Assembly: GCF_002939945.1 (NCBI RefSeq)
Contig: NZ_MDEB01000002.1
Location: 408,975 to 472,974, forward strand
Source: Xanthomonas arboricola pv. populi
Lineage (GTDB): Bacteria > Pseudomonadota > Gammaproteobacteria > Xanthomonadales > Xanthomonadaceae
Direction: 5' to 3'
DNA length: 64,000 nucleotides
Shown here: positions 25,830 to 33,942 of the stretch, one piece after another
How positions within the stretch are numbered: position 1 is the first letter of the stretch
How the letters are laid out: each line of letters starts with the position of its first letter
Notes under the pieces: generated by a model
What the model was told of the DNA's origin: nothing
What the model saw: the letters and a program-made list of their open reading frames with translations, nothing else
Database searches by the model: none
Made by a program: the position numbers and the translations under genes

Positions 25830-27028
25830 CGCGTGCGCTCCTGCGCCTGCACGCGATCGGATTCCTCCTCGGCCCGTTGCTTGGCGTCCTTGGCCGAGCG
25901 CGTGTCCACGGTGACCTCGACCGACATGCCCGGCACCAGCACCTTGCGCGCCTCGTCGCCGGCCAGCACGCGGATGCGCACCGGCACGCGCTGCACCACC
26001 TTGGTGAAGTTGCCGGTGGCATTTTCCGGCGGCAACAGTGCGAACTGCGAGCCGGTCCCCGGCGACAGGCTCTCGACCTTGCCGTGCAGCTTGACGCCAG
26101 ACAAGGCATCGACCTCGATCTCGGCCGGCTGGCCGGGACGCATCAGGCCGACCTGGGTTTCCTTGAAATTGGCGATCAGGTACAGCGATTCCTGCGGCAC
26201 GATGGTCATGGTGCGGGTGCCGGCCCCGAGGAACTGGCCGACCTGCACGGTCTTGTCGCCGACGCGGCCGTGGATGCGGCTGGTCAGCAAGGTGTCTTCC
26301 ACCGCCACGCGGGCCTGGTCGGCATCGGCGCTGGCCTGCTTGAGGCCGGCCTGGGCCTGCTCCAGCTGCGCGTTGCTGGCCAGGATCTGGCTCTGCGCGC
26401 CCTTGGCCTGTGCCTGCGCGGCCTCGTACTGGGCACGTGCGCGTTGCAGTTCGTGCTGCAGGCTTTCCTGGTGTTCGTGGGTGTCGGCGCCGGAGGCGGC
26501 CAACGGGGCGAAGCGCTTCACTTCGGCCTGGGCGAAGGTCAGGCTTGCCGCTGCAGCGATCACCTGGCTACGCGCCTGCACCAGCGCCGACTCCTGCCCG
26601 GACACATTGGCGGTGGCCGCGGCGATATCGGCCTGGCGCGCGGCGATCGCGGCTTCGGCCTGCTGCAGGGTCGCCTGATAGGTGCGGTCGTCGATCTGCA
26701 GCAGCGGCTGGCCGGCTTCCACGATCTGGTTGTCGCCCACCATCACCTTGGTCACGTAGCCGCTGACCCGCGGCGCCACGGCCACCGAGTCCGCCTGCAG
26801 GTAGGCATTGTTGGTGTCCTGCATGTAGCGGCCCTTGATCAGGTAATAGGCCAACCAGATCACCAGCAGCACCACCACCAGCACGCCGACCACGATCAGC
26901 GTCCATTTGACCTTGGGATTCTTCAACGGCGAGGGCTTGGGCGGCTCCTGCTCGTTGTGCGCGCCGGTGCCTTGCGCATCCGTGCCCGAAGGCTGGCCGT
27001 CGTTGGACTGCTGGTCGTGGTTGCTCAA
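25826..27028 (-). CDS. emrA: Membrane fusion protein of the Emr efflux pump (EmrA/HlyD family)
   Basis: A 400-residue periplasmic adaptor. After a hydrophilic N-terminus (residues 1-38) there is one membrane anchor (LIVVGVLVVVLLVIWLAYYL), then MQDTNNAYLQADSVAVAPRV and a biotinyl-like lipoyl half (VSGYVTKVMVGDNQIVEAGQ). A long alpha-hairpin rich in Ala/Gln follows, then the second lipoyl half (TSRIHGRVGDKTVQVGQFLG) and a beta-barrel. Start choice is uncertain: I prefer TTG at 27028 (an AGGA lies 9 bases upstream and the AT-rich promoter-like region is at 27105-27120). An ATG at 27079 is an alternative. It is the first gene of emrA-emrB-outer-membrane factor. Confidence 0.88.
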   Translation of the reverse strand: MSNHDQQSNDGQPSGTDAQGTGAHNEQEPPKPSPLKNPKVKWTLIVVGVLVVVLLVIWLAYYLIKGRYMQDTNNAYLQADSVAVAPRVSGYVTKVMVGDNQIVEAGQPLLQIDDRTYQATLQQAEAAIAARQADIAAATANVSGQESALVQARSQVIAAAASLTFAQAEVKRFAPLAASGADTHEHQESLQHELQRARAQYEAAQAQAKGAQSQILASNAQLEQAQAGLKQASADADQARVAVEDTLLTSRIHGRVGDKTVQVGQFLGAGTRTMTIVPQESLYLIANFKETQVGLMRPGQPAEIEVDALSGVKLHGKVESLSPGTGSQFALLPPENATGNFTKVVQRVPVRIRVLAGDEARKVLVPGMSVEVTVDTRSAKDAKQRAEEESDRVQAQERTR

Positions 27029-27104
27029 GGTGGGGTGTCCTGTGTCGTGGGCGAGGCGCGCGCGACGACGGGGCCGCATCAGCGGTTCGGCGAAGGCGGC
27101 GCAA

Positions 27105-27120
27105 CCATACAATTATTTGA
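27105..27120 (-). promoter_or_regulatory. AT-rich promoter-like segment upstream of emrA
   Basis: The plus-strand sequence CCATACAATTATTTGA stands out as AT-rich in a GC-rich setting, 77-92 bases before the preferred emrA start and about 105 bases after potF. It contains the near-palindrome CAATTATTTG, reminiscent of MarR-type operators. A promoter here would mean the Emr operon is expressed separately from potF. Confidence 0.4.
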
Positions 27121-27225
27121 ACCGCCCGGTACAGATTGCGTGATGACCGTAGTCAGCGCGCGCTCGGACTTATGAGCGAGCGCCCGGCAAGCGCTCGTAC
27201 AGGAATCGAGAAGCGACTGCAGCCG

Positions 27226-28341
27226 TCAGCGACCGGTCTTGATCTCGGTCCACAGCCGCGTATACAGCCGGTCCACCTCGGGCGGATTGATCGCATAGGT
27301 GAACATCTTGGCGGTCACCTCCGGCGGCGGGTAGATGGTGGGGTCGTTGCGGATCGCCGCGTCCACCAGCGGCGTGGCGGTGCGCACCGGGTTGGCATAG
27401 TGGATGAAGTTGCTGTTGGCCGCGGCCACGTCCGGCTTCAACAGATAATTGATGAAGGCATAGGCGTTGTCGGGGTGCTTGGCGTCCTTGGGAAGGGCCA
27501 GCATGTCGAACCACTGCGGCGCGCCTTCCTTGGGGATCGCGTAGGCCACCTTGATGCCGTTACCGGCTTCCACCGCGCGGTCGCGCGCCTGGATGATGTC
27601 GCCCGACCAACCCACCGCCAGGCAGGTGTTGCCGTTGGCCAGCGAGGTCACGTACTGGCTGGAATGAAAGTTCTGCACATACGGGCGGATCGTCTTGATC
27701 AGCGCGGCGGCCTTTTCGATGTCGGCCGGTGCGCTGCTGTGCGGATCCAGGCCCAGGTAGTTGAGCGCGATCGGAATCAGGTCCGAGGGCGTGTCCAGCA
27801 GGGTCACGCCGCAGTCCTTCAATCTGGACAGGTTTTCCGGCTTGAACACCAGATCCCAGCTGTTGGCGACCTCGGTGCTGCCGAAGATCGCCTTGAGCTT
27901 GTCCACGTTGTAGCCGATGCCGGTGGTGCCGATCATGTACGGCACGCCATAGGCATTGCCCGGATCCTGCGCGGCAATGCGCCGCATGATGTCCGGGTCC
28001 AGATTGGCCAGATTGGGGATCTTGCTCTTGTCCAGCGACAGGAACACGCCAGCCTGGATTTGCCGGCCGAAGAAGTTGAGCGTGGGCACCACCACGTCGT
28101 AATCGCTGCCACCGGCGAGCAGCTTGGTTTCCACCATCTCGTCGCTGTCGAACACGTCGTAGGTGACCTTGATGCCGGTGCTTTTCTCGAACGCGGGAAT
28201 GGTGTCTTCGGCGATGTAGTCCGAATAGTTGTAGACGTTGAGCACCTTGGCCTGCGCCTCGGCACCGCCGGGTGCATTGCTGCCACCGCAGGCGGCCAGC
28301 AAGGTGGTGGACAGCGTCAGGGCGAGCAGTCGCAGCGTCAT
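27226..28341 (-). CDS. potF: Putrescine-binding periplasmic protein PotF
   Basis: A 371-residue substrate-binding protein of the polyamine importer. The signal ends in a lipobox (LLAACGGS, Cys at residue 18), suggesting lipid anchoring, whereas E. coli PotF is soluble. The binding protein fold shows LNVYNYSDYIAEDTIPAFEK, SDYDVVVPTLNFFGRQ, PYMIGTTGIGYNVDKL, and GWSGDIIQARDRAVEAGNG; the latter two contain ligand-contacting residues in PotF/PotD relatives. It is separated from its permease and ATPase genes (potGHI) by the three-gene emrAB efflux operon. It lies 206 bases downstream of the aminotransferase gene on the same strand. Confidence 0.93.
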   Translation of the reverse strand: MTLRLLALTLSTTLLAACGGSNAPGGAEAQAKVLNVYNYSDYIAEDTIPAFEKSTGIKVTYDVFDSDEMVETKLLAGGSDYDVVVPTLNFFGRQIQAGVFLSLDKSKIPNLANLDPDIMRRIAAQDPGNAYGVPYMIGTTGIGYNVDKLKAIFGSTEVANSWDLVFKPENLSRLKDCGVTLLDTPSDLIPIALNYLGLDPHSSAPADIEKAAALIKTIRPYVQNFHSSQYVTSLANGNTCLAVGWSGDIIQARDRAVEAGNGIKVAYAIPKEGAPQWFDMLALPKDAKHPDNAYAFINYLLKPDVAAANSNFIHYANPVRTATPLVDAAIRNDPTIYPPPEVTAKMFTYAINPPEVDRLYTRLWTEIKTGR

Positions 28342-28547
28342 GCGGGTCTCCAGAGCAGCGATCAGGGCGGGCGGTGTGCGGCCGGTCGAAGGTGCAGCCT
28401 ACCCATGGTGGTTCTGTTTGCACAGCGTGGCGTGGCGGAACCCAACCGCACGCACCCGGCAGGCGGGCGCCGCCGGTGCCGGAATCGCGTATGCCCGCCG
28501 CACTTGGCAGGTGTGCGCAACCGGCAAAAGCGAGAGGCGCATGGGAC

Positions 28548-29948
28548 TTACATTGCGCCGACGCCCAGCGCCTGCGCGGTATCGTCCAGCGCCGCCCAGG
28601 CCTTGTCGAACAGCTCATCGACCTGTTCGCGGGTGATGATCAACGGCGGCGACAGCAGCATTGCATCGTAAGTGGCACGCAGGATCAGCCCGCGCCGCAG
28701 CGCGAAATCGCGGCACAGGGCACCAACCCGACCGCGTTCGGGAAAATAGACGCCGCGCTGGCGTTTGTCCGGTACCAATTCCAGTGCCCCGATCAGCCCG
28801 ACGATACGCGCCTCGCCGACCAGCCGGTGTTCGCCCAGCTCGGCCCAGCGCTGCGCCAGATACGGCGCAATGTGGGTGCGCGCGCGCTCCGCGATGCCCT
28901 CGTCCTGCAGCAGGCGCAGGTTCTCCAGCGCCACGGCCGCGCAGACCGGATGCCCCGCATAGGTGCCGCCATGCGCCAACTCCCCGCCCTGCGCCTTGAG
29001 CACTCCGGCGACGCGATCGTTGAACATTGCCGCGGCCAGCGGGATATAGCCGGAGGTGATGCCCTTGGCCAGCGTCATCACGTCGGGCTGGAAGCCGAAA
29101 TACTCCGCACCGAACCAGGCACCGGTCCGCCCGAAGCCGCAGATCACCTCGTCGGCCACCAGCAGCACGTCGTAGCGCCGGCAGATGCGTTCGATTTCCG
29201 GCCAGTAACTGCGCGGTGGGATGTACACCCCGATCGCGCCCATGATCGGTTCACCGATAAACGCCGCCACGTGCTCCGGCCCAAGCTGCAGAATCCTGTC
29301 TTCCAGGCGACGGGCCGCCAGCAGCCCGTAGGCCTCGGGATCCATCTCGCCGCCATCGCCGAAGTGATACGGCGGTGCGATGTGGTGAATATCCGGAATC
29401 GGCAAGCCCCCCTGCTTGTGCATCCCGCGCATGCCACCCAGGCTTGCACCGGCCATGGTGGTGCCGTGGTAACCGTCGTGACGGCCGATGAAGATGCGTT
29501 TCTGCGGCTGCCCCTGCACCGCCCAGAAATGCCGCACCAGCCGCAGGATGGTGTCGTTGGCTTCCGACCCGGAGTTGGCGAAGAATGCATGATTCAGATC
29601 GCCCGGCGTCAGCTCCGCCAGCTTGGCGGCGAGATGGATGGTGGGTTCGGTGGTGCACTGAAAGAAGCTGTTGTAGTAGGCCAGCTGTTCCATCTGGCGC
29701 GCCGCCGCCTGTGCCAGCTCGGTGCGCCCGTAGCCGACATTCACGCACCACAAGCCGCCGAACGCATCCAGCAACTTGTTGCCCTGTGCGTCCCAGACAT
29801 ACACGCCCTCGCCGCGGGTCAGGATGCGCGTACCCTTTTCGGCCAATGCCGCGTTGTCGTTGAACGGATGCAGGTGATGGGCGGCATCGAGCTGCTGCAG
29901 GGTTTTCAACGCGGTGGGGTGCACGGCTTGCTCCGGAAGGTGGCTCAC
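28548..29948 (-). CDS. Class III aminotransferase, probable putrescine/polyamine:pyruvate aminotransferase (SpuC-like)
   Basis: A 466-residue PLP-dependent class III aminotransferase. The PLP-binding Lys is in MTLAKGITSGYIPLAAAMF, and the PLP-contacting Asp in LLVADEVICGFGRTG; GLWCVNVGYGR and FFANSGSEANDTILRLVRHF are also visible. Sequence and context fit SpuC-type enzymes, which convert putrescine to 4-aminobutyraldehyde using pyruvate. This provides a second, transaminase route beside the gamma-glutamyl (Puu) route. It lies between puuA (177 bases upstream, with a repeat) and potF. Other omega-aminotransferase substrates (beta-alanine, cadaverine) cannot be excluded. Confidence 0.85.
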   Translation of the reverse strand: MSHLPEQAVHPTALKTLQQLDAAHHLHPFNDNAALAEKGTRILTRGEGVYVWDAQGNKLLDAFGGLWCVNVGYGRTELAQAAARQMEQLAYYNSFFQCTTEPTIHLAAKLAELTPGDLNHAFFANSGSEANDTILRLVRHFWAVQGQPQKRIFIGRHDGYHGTTMAGASLGGMRGMHKQGGLPIPDIHHIAPPYHFGDGGEMDPEAYGLLAARRLEDRILQLGPEHVAAFIGEPIMGAIGVYIPPRSYWPEIERICRRYDVLLVADEVICGFGRTGAWFGAEYFGFQPDVMTLAKGITSGYIPLAAAMFNDRVAGVLKAQGGELAHGGTYAGHPVCAAVALENLRLLQDEGIAERARTHIAPYLAQRWAELGEHRLVGEARIVGLIGALELVPDKRQRGVYFPERGRVGALCRDFALRRGLILRATYDAMLLSPPLIITREQVDELFDKAWAALDDTAQALGVGAM

Positions 29949-30048
29949 GCCAGTGGCGCGAATGCAGTGGCGTTACGAAAAGCAGCTGGCGCAAAACGCA
30001 TCGGACGCCAGCAATGCACGTGGGTCTAGACCATCGCCAGACGACCTA

Positions 30049-30090
30049 CCCTCATCCGCCCTTCGGGCACCTTCTCCCGAGGGGAGAAGG
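30049..30090. repeat. 42-bp intergenic repeat, copy B
   Basis: The same element as at 17314-17355, beginning CCCTCATCCGCCCTTCGGGC and ending CTTCTCCCGAGGGGAGAAGG, with only small differences. It sits in the gap between the puuA-like gene and the aminotransferase gene. It would form two hairpins in the minus-strand transcript and could attenuate or process the message there. Confidence 0.8.
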
Positions 30091-30125
30091 GAACGGCGCG
30101 GCACGCTGCACCGAGCGCACACGCC

Positions 30126-31511
30126 TTACACATTCAACAACAGGAACTCCCGCTCCCACGAACTGATCACCCGGAAGAACGTCTCGTATTCCTTCCGTTT
30201 CACCGAGATATAGGCGCGCACGAAGCGCCGCCCCAGCATGTCCTGCAAGGCCTCGCAGCGCTCCAGCCCGTCGAGCGCCTCGCCCAGCGAGCGCGGCAGA
30301 TCGTAGCCCTGCTGTTTGCCGTTGCTGCTGATCGGCGCGGTCGGCTCGAGCTGCTCGCGGATGCCGAGCAACCCGCAGGCCAGGGTCGCTGCCATCGCCA
30401 GATACGGATTGGCGTCGGAGCCGGCAAAGCGGCTTTCCACCCGCATGTTCTGCGGCACATCGATCGGCACGCGCAGCCCGCAGGTGCGATTGTCGAAGCC
30501 CCACAGCACATTGCTCGGCGACACTTCGCCGAACATCAGCCGCCGGTAGGAATTGACGTTGGGCGCCAGCAGTCCCATCGCCATCGGAATGTATTTCTGC
30601 AGGCCACCGAGATACTGCGCGAAGGTGTCGCTGAAGCCGCCCTCGCGTTTGCCGCTGAACACGTTCTTGCCGGTGCCTGCATGCAGCAGGCTCTGATGGA
30701 TATGCATCGCACTGCCCGGCTCGGTCTCCATCGGTTTGGCCAGAAACGTCGCATACACGCCATGCCGCAACGCGGCCTCGCGCATGGTGCGCTTGAACAG
30801 GAACACCTGATCGGCGCGCGAGAGCGCATCGGCGTGGGTGAAGTTGACCTCCAGCTGCGCGGCGCCGGATTCGTGGATCAGCGTATCCACGTCCAGTTCC
30901 ATCGCATCGCAGTAGTCGTACATCAGGTCCAGGATCGGGTCGAACTCGTTGACCGCATCGATCGAATACGACTGCCGCGCCGTCTCCGGCCGACCCGAGC
31001 GCCCGGCCGGCGGCAACAACGGAAAATCCGGGTCGGTGTTCTTCTGCACCAGGAAGAATTCCAGCTCCGGCGCCACCACCGGTTGCAGCTTGGCTTCGGC
31101 ATAGGCATCCAGCACCCGCCGCAGCACATTGCGCGGGGCAAGCTCATGCGGTTGGCCGTCCTTGGTATAGCAATCGTGGATGACCTGCGCGGTGGGATCG
31201 GCCGCCCACGGCACCATGCGCACGGTGGACGCATCCGGGCGCAGATGCATGTCCGAATCCGATGGCGAGGTCAGCTCGTAATAATCGTCCGGGAAATCGC
31301 CGGTGACGGTGGTGGCGAAGATGCCTTCCGGCAGGCGGGTGCCGTAGTCGTGCGAAAACTTGTCCGCCGGAATGATCTTGCCGCGCGCGTTGCCGGTGAT
31401 ATCCGGCACCAGGCATTCGACCTCGGTGATGTGGCGGTCCTTGAGCCAGCGACGCAGTGCGCTCTCGGGCTGCTTGGGCGTGGATGTGCGCGAACGTGTG
31501 CGGATGGACAT
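30126..31511 (-). CDS. puuA: Glutamine synthetase family protein, probable gamma-glutamylputrescine synthetase (PuuA-like)
   Basis: A 461-residue GS-fold ligase. Diagnostic segments are ECLVPDITGNARGKIIPADK, the metal-binding APELEFFLV and QLEVNFTHADALSRAD, AMHIHQSLLHAGTGKNV, APNVNSYRRL, and the Arg-rich ATP/substrate loop (WGFDNRTCGLRVPIDVPQNM), followed by ESRFAGSDANPYLAMAATLA. PuuA ligates glutamate to putrescine using ATP, starting the Puu pathway. The gene is six bases from puuD, so they form one operon. A second, divergent homologue lies at 32563-33942. A role on other amines (spermidine, ethanolamine) is possible. Confidence 0.88.
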   Translation of the reverse strand: MSIRTRSRTSTPKQPESALRRWLKDRHITEVECLVPDITGNARGKIIPADKFSHDYGTRLPEGIFATTVTGDFPDDYYELTSPSDSDMHLRPDASTVRMVPWAADPTAQVIHDCYTKDGQPHELAPRNVLRRVLDAYAEAKLQPVVAPELEFFLVQKNTDPDFPLLPPAGRSGRPETARQSYSIDAVNEFDPILDLMYDYCDAMELDVDTLIHESGAAQLEVNFTHADALSRADQVFLFKRTMREAALRHGVYATFLAKPMETEPGSAMHIHQSLLHAGTGKNVFSGKREGGFSDTFAQYLGGLQKYIPMAMGLLAPNVNSYRRLMFGEVSPSNVLWGFDNRTCGLRVPIDVPQNMRVESRFAGSDANPYLAMAATLACGLLGIREQLEPTAPISSNGKQQGYDLPRSLGEALDGLERCEALQDMLGRRFVRAYISVKRKEYETFFRVISSWEREFLLLNV

Positions 31512-31517
31512 GCAACC

Positions 31518-32273
31518 TCACTGACCGCGTCGGGCGGCGTATTGGCGACAGGCCTCGCCGAAGGCCTGAAAGATGGCACGGTAGAACGGATGCTGTGTGA
31601 CACGCCACTCCGGATGCCACTGCACTGCGAGCAGAAAGCCCGGCCCGGGGCCGCGAAACGCTTCGATCAGGCCATCCGGCGCGGTCGCCTCGATTAGCAG
31701 GCCGTCGGCCAGGCGCGCAATGCCCTGCCCGTGCAGCGAGTTCACCATGACCTGCGCGCTGTCGCTCATGCCGGCCAGCAGGCCGCCGGCATGCAGCTGC
31801 ACCGGATGCGCCGGGCCGTACTGCGTGTCCAGCGGCATGACACGGTCCTCGCGGTGATCGGCCAGACCGGGCACGTCATGCACGCGTTGATGCAGGCGCC
31901 CGCCCAGCGCCACGTTGACCTCCTGCAACCCGCGGCAGATAGCCAGCACCGGCAGGCCGCGCGCAAGCGCCTGCGGGATCAGTCCGAGGCTGGTGGCATC
32001 GCGCGCCGGATCGTGCGGATTGCCCTCCCAACTCGGCTCGTCGCTGTAGTGATGCGGCTCCACATTGCTCACCGCACCGGTCAGCAACAGGCCATCCAGG
32101 CGATCCAGCCACGCGCCGGCATCCAGCGTGGGCTGCAGGCTCGGCAACAGCACCGGCATCGCCCCGGCCGCGTCCACCACCGCGCGGATGTATTTCTCGC
32201 CGGTGGCCAGAAACGGATGCGGGCCTTGCTGGATGCGATCGGTCGGCAACCCGACCAGTGGAAAGACAGTCAT
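31518..32273 (-). CDS. puuD: Gamma-glutamyl-GABA hydrolase PuuD (class I glutamine amidotransferase)
   Basis: A 251-residue C26-family hydrolase that releases GABA from gamma-glutamyl-GABA, the last Puu step. The nucleophile Cys sits in VLAICRGLQEVNVALGGRLH, and the catalytic His in LLAVQWHPEWRVTQHPFY. The N-terminus FPLVGLPTDRIQQG is typical of the family, as is the EKYIRAVVDAAGAMPVLLPS segment. I chose the ATG at 32273; longer readings upstream have no family resemblance. It heads the minus-strand puuD-puuA operon. It is divergent from the second GS-like gene across a 289-base region that contains an inverted repeat. Confidence 0.92.
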   Translation of the reverse strand: MTVFPLVGLPTDRIQQGPHPFLATGEKYIRAVVDAAGAMPVLLPSLQPTLDAGAWLDRLDGLLLTGAVSNVEPHHYSDEPSWEGNPHDPARDATSLGLIPQALARGLPVLAICRGLQEVNVALGGRLHQRVHDVPGLADHREDRVMPLDTQYGPAHPVQLHAGGLLAGMSDSAQVMVNSLHGQGIARLADGLLIEATAPDGLIEAFRGPGPGFLLAVQWHPEWRVTQHPFYRAIFQAFGEACRQYAARRGQ

Positions 32274-32491
32274 GCGGATCTCCCGGTTGAACGCGGCTGG
32301 CATCACGCGTGCGCTCGCGATCAGGCAGGCGCCGGCACTATGCAGGACACGGGTGGAGCGCAGCTGGCGTCTTGCGCGTCGCCTGCATCCGTCCGACTGC
32401 GACGACGCGTCAGCGTGTGTTCGCCACGGGTTGATGGGGTGCGTCGTGGATGCCTGCGAACTTACCGTGCGGCCACCTGCATTGCCAGGGT

Positions 32492-32530
32492 GCAAAAGCG
32501 CACGGCTGCGAAAGATCACGTGCGCTTTGC
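32492..32530. promoter_or_regulatory. Imperfect inverted repeat in the divergent puuD / GS-like promoter region
   Basis: GCAAAAGCGCACG (32492-32504) and CGTGCGCTTTGC (32519-32530) are reverse complements apart from one bulged A, with a 14-base spacer. It ends 32 bases before the ATG of the GS-like gene at 32563. This is the expected place for an operator of a polyamine-responsive regulator, or for a leader hairpin. No regulator gene lies nearby. Confidence 0.5.
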
Positions 32531-32562
32531 TAGTCTGAGCGGCGACCTTGCAGGTGGTGCCC

Positions 32563-33942
32563 ATGGTTTCCGAGAACTCCGTCGCGTGCTTGCCCGCCAC
32601 CGATGCCGCCACGCTGGCGCGGATCGATGGCTGCGAAGCGGTCGACCTGCTGTTGCCCGACACCAATGGCCTGCTGCGTGGCAAACGTGTGACAGCCGAG
32701 GTCCTGGGCAAGATCTATCGCGACGGGGTGTGCCTGCCGATGTCGCTGATCGCCACCGACATCACCGGCAATACCGTCGAGGAAACCGGGCTGGGCTATG
32801 CCATCGGCGATGCCGATCGCATCTGCCGGCCCATTGCAGGCTCGCTGCGTCCGGTGCCGTGGGCACCGAAGCCGATGGCGCAGCTGCTGCTGGCGATGCA
32901 TCAGCCTGACGGCAGCGTGTTCGAGGTCGCACCGCGCGCGGTCCTGCAGCGCGTGCTGAACCGCTTTGCCGCGCTCGGCCTGACCCCGGTCACTGCGGTG
33001 GAACTGGAGTTCTACCTGTTCGACGCGGTGCCCGATGCGCAGGGGCGTCCGCAGACGCCGCGCGACCCGCAGACCGGTGCGCGCAGCGACAGCACCCAGG
33101 TGTATTCGCTGCAGGATCTGGACGACCAGCGCACGTTCACCGATGCGGTGACTGCCGCCTGCCGGCAACAAGGCATCCCGGCCGACACCGCCGTGGCCGA
33201 ATACGCACCCGGCCAGTTCGAAATCAACCTGCAGCATCGCGCCGATGCGGTGGCCGCCTGCGACGAGGCGATCCTGCTCAAGCGCACCATCAAGGCGATT
33301 GCGCAGCAGCAGGGCAAGCTCGCAAGCTTCATGGCCAAGCCATTTCCCGGCCAGGCCGGCAGCGGCCTGCACCTGCATGTGAGCCTGCTCGATGCCGACG
33401 GGCACAACGTGTTCGCCGGCAGCGCCGCTGCACCTGCCGACCGCCTGCGCCATGCCATCGCCGGCCTGCAACGGCACGCGGACGCCGCGTTGCTGATGTT
33501 CGCACCGCATGCCAACAGTTACCGCAGGTTCGTCAGCAACGCTTTCGTGCCACTGGATGCGAGCTGGGGCTTCAACAACCGCACCGTGGCGCTGCGCATC
33601 CCGCACAGCGATGCACGCAACACCCGCATCGAACACCGCATCGCCGGCGCCGACGCCAACCCATACCTGGCCGCCGCCGCCGTGCTCGCCGCCATGCTGG
33701 ACGGCCTGCAACATCCCGGCGAGCCCACCGCGCCGGTCACCGGCAATGCCTACGCGCAATCGGTGTTCCGGCCGCGCACCTGGCAAGGCGCAGTGGATGC
33801 ATTCGGCGCCAGCGACTTCGTCGGCGCGCAGCTCGGCAGCCAGTTCCAGCACGTGTTCGGCCAGCAGAAGCAACGCGAACTGCTCGACTACCAGGCGCTG
33901 GTGCCGGATCTGGACTACGCCCGGTACCTGCGGACCGTGTGA
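32563..33942 (+). CDS. Second glutamine synthetase family protein, gamma-glutamylpolyamine synthetase-like
   Basis: A 459-residue GS-fold ligase paralogous to the PuuA-like protein at 30126. It shows DLLLPDTNGLLRGKRVTAEV, TAVELEFYLFDAVPD, the metal-binding [55 protein letters not shown], and FNNRTVALRIPHSDARNTRI followed by EHRIAGADANPYLAAAAVLA. I chose the ATG at 32563 because AGGTGG lies six bases upstream. The stop overlaps the puuB-like ATG (TGATG), pairing ligase with oxidase. It may be the operational PuuA, with the other one acting on a different amine. Which paralogue uses putrescine cannot be told from sequence. Confidence 0.86.
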   Translation: MVSENSVACLPATDAATLARIDGCEAVDLLLPDTNGLLRGKRVTAEVLGKIYRDGVCLPMSLIATDITGNTVEETGLGYAIGDADRICRPIAGSLRPVPWAPKPMAQLLLAMHQPDGSVFEVAPRAVLQRVLNRFAALGLTPVTAVELEFYLFDAVPDAQGRPQTPRDPQTGARSDSTQVYSLQDLDDQRTFTDAVTAACRQQGIPADTAVAEYAPGQFEINLQHRADAVAACDEAILLKRTIKAIAQQQGKLASFMAKPFPGQAGSGLHLHVSLLDADGHNVFAGSAAAPADRLRHAIAGLQRHADAALLMFAPHANSYRRFVSNAFVPLDASWGFNNRTVALRIPHSDARNTRIEHRIAGADANPYLAAAAVLAAMLDGLQHPGEPTAPVTGNAYAQSVFRPRTWQGAVDAFGASDFVGAQLGSQFQHVFGQQKQRELLDYQALVPDLDYARYLRTV

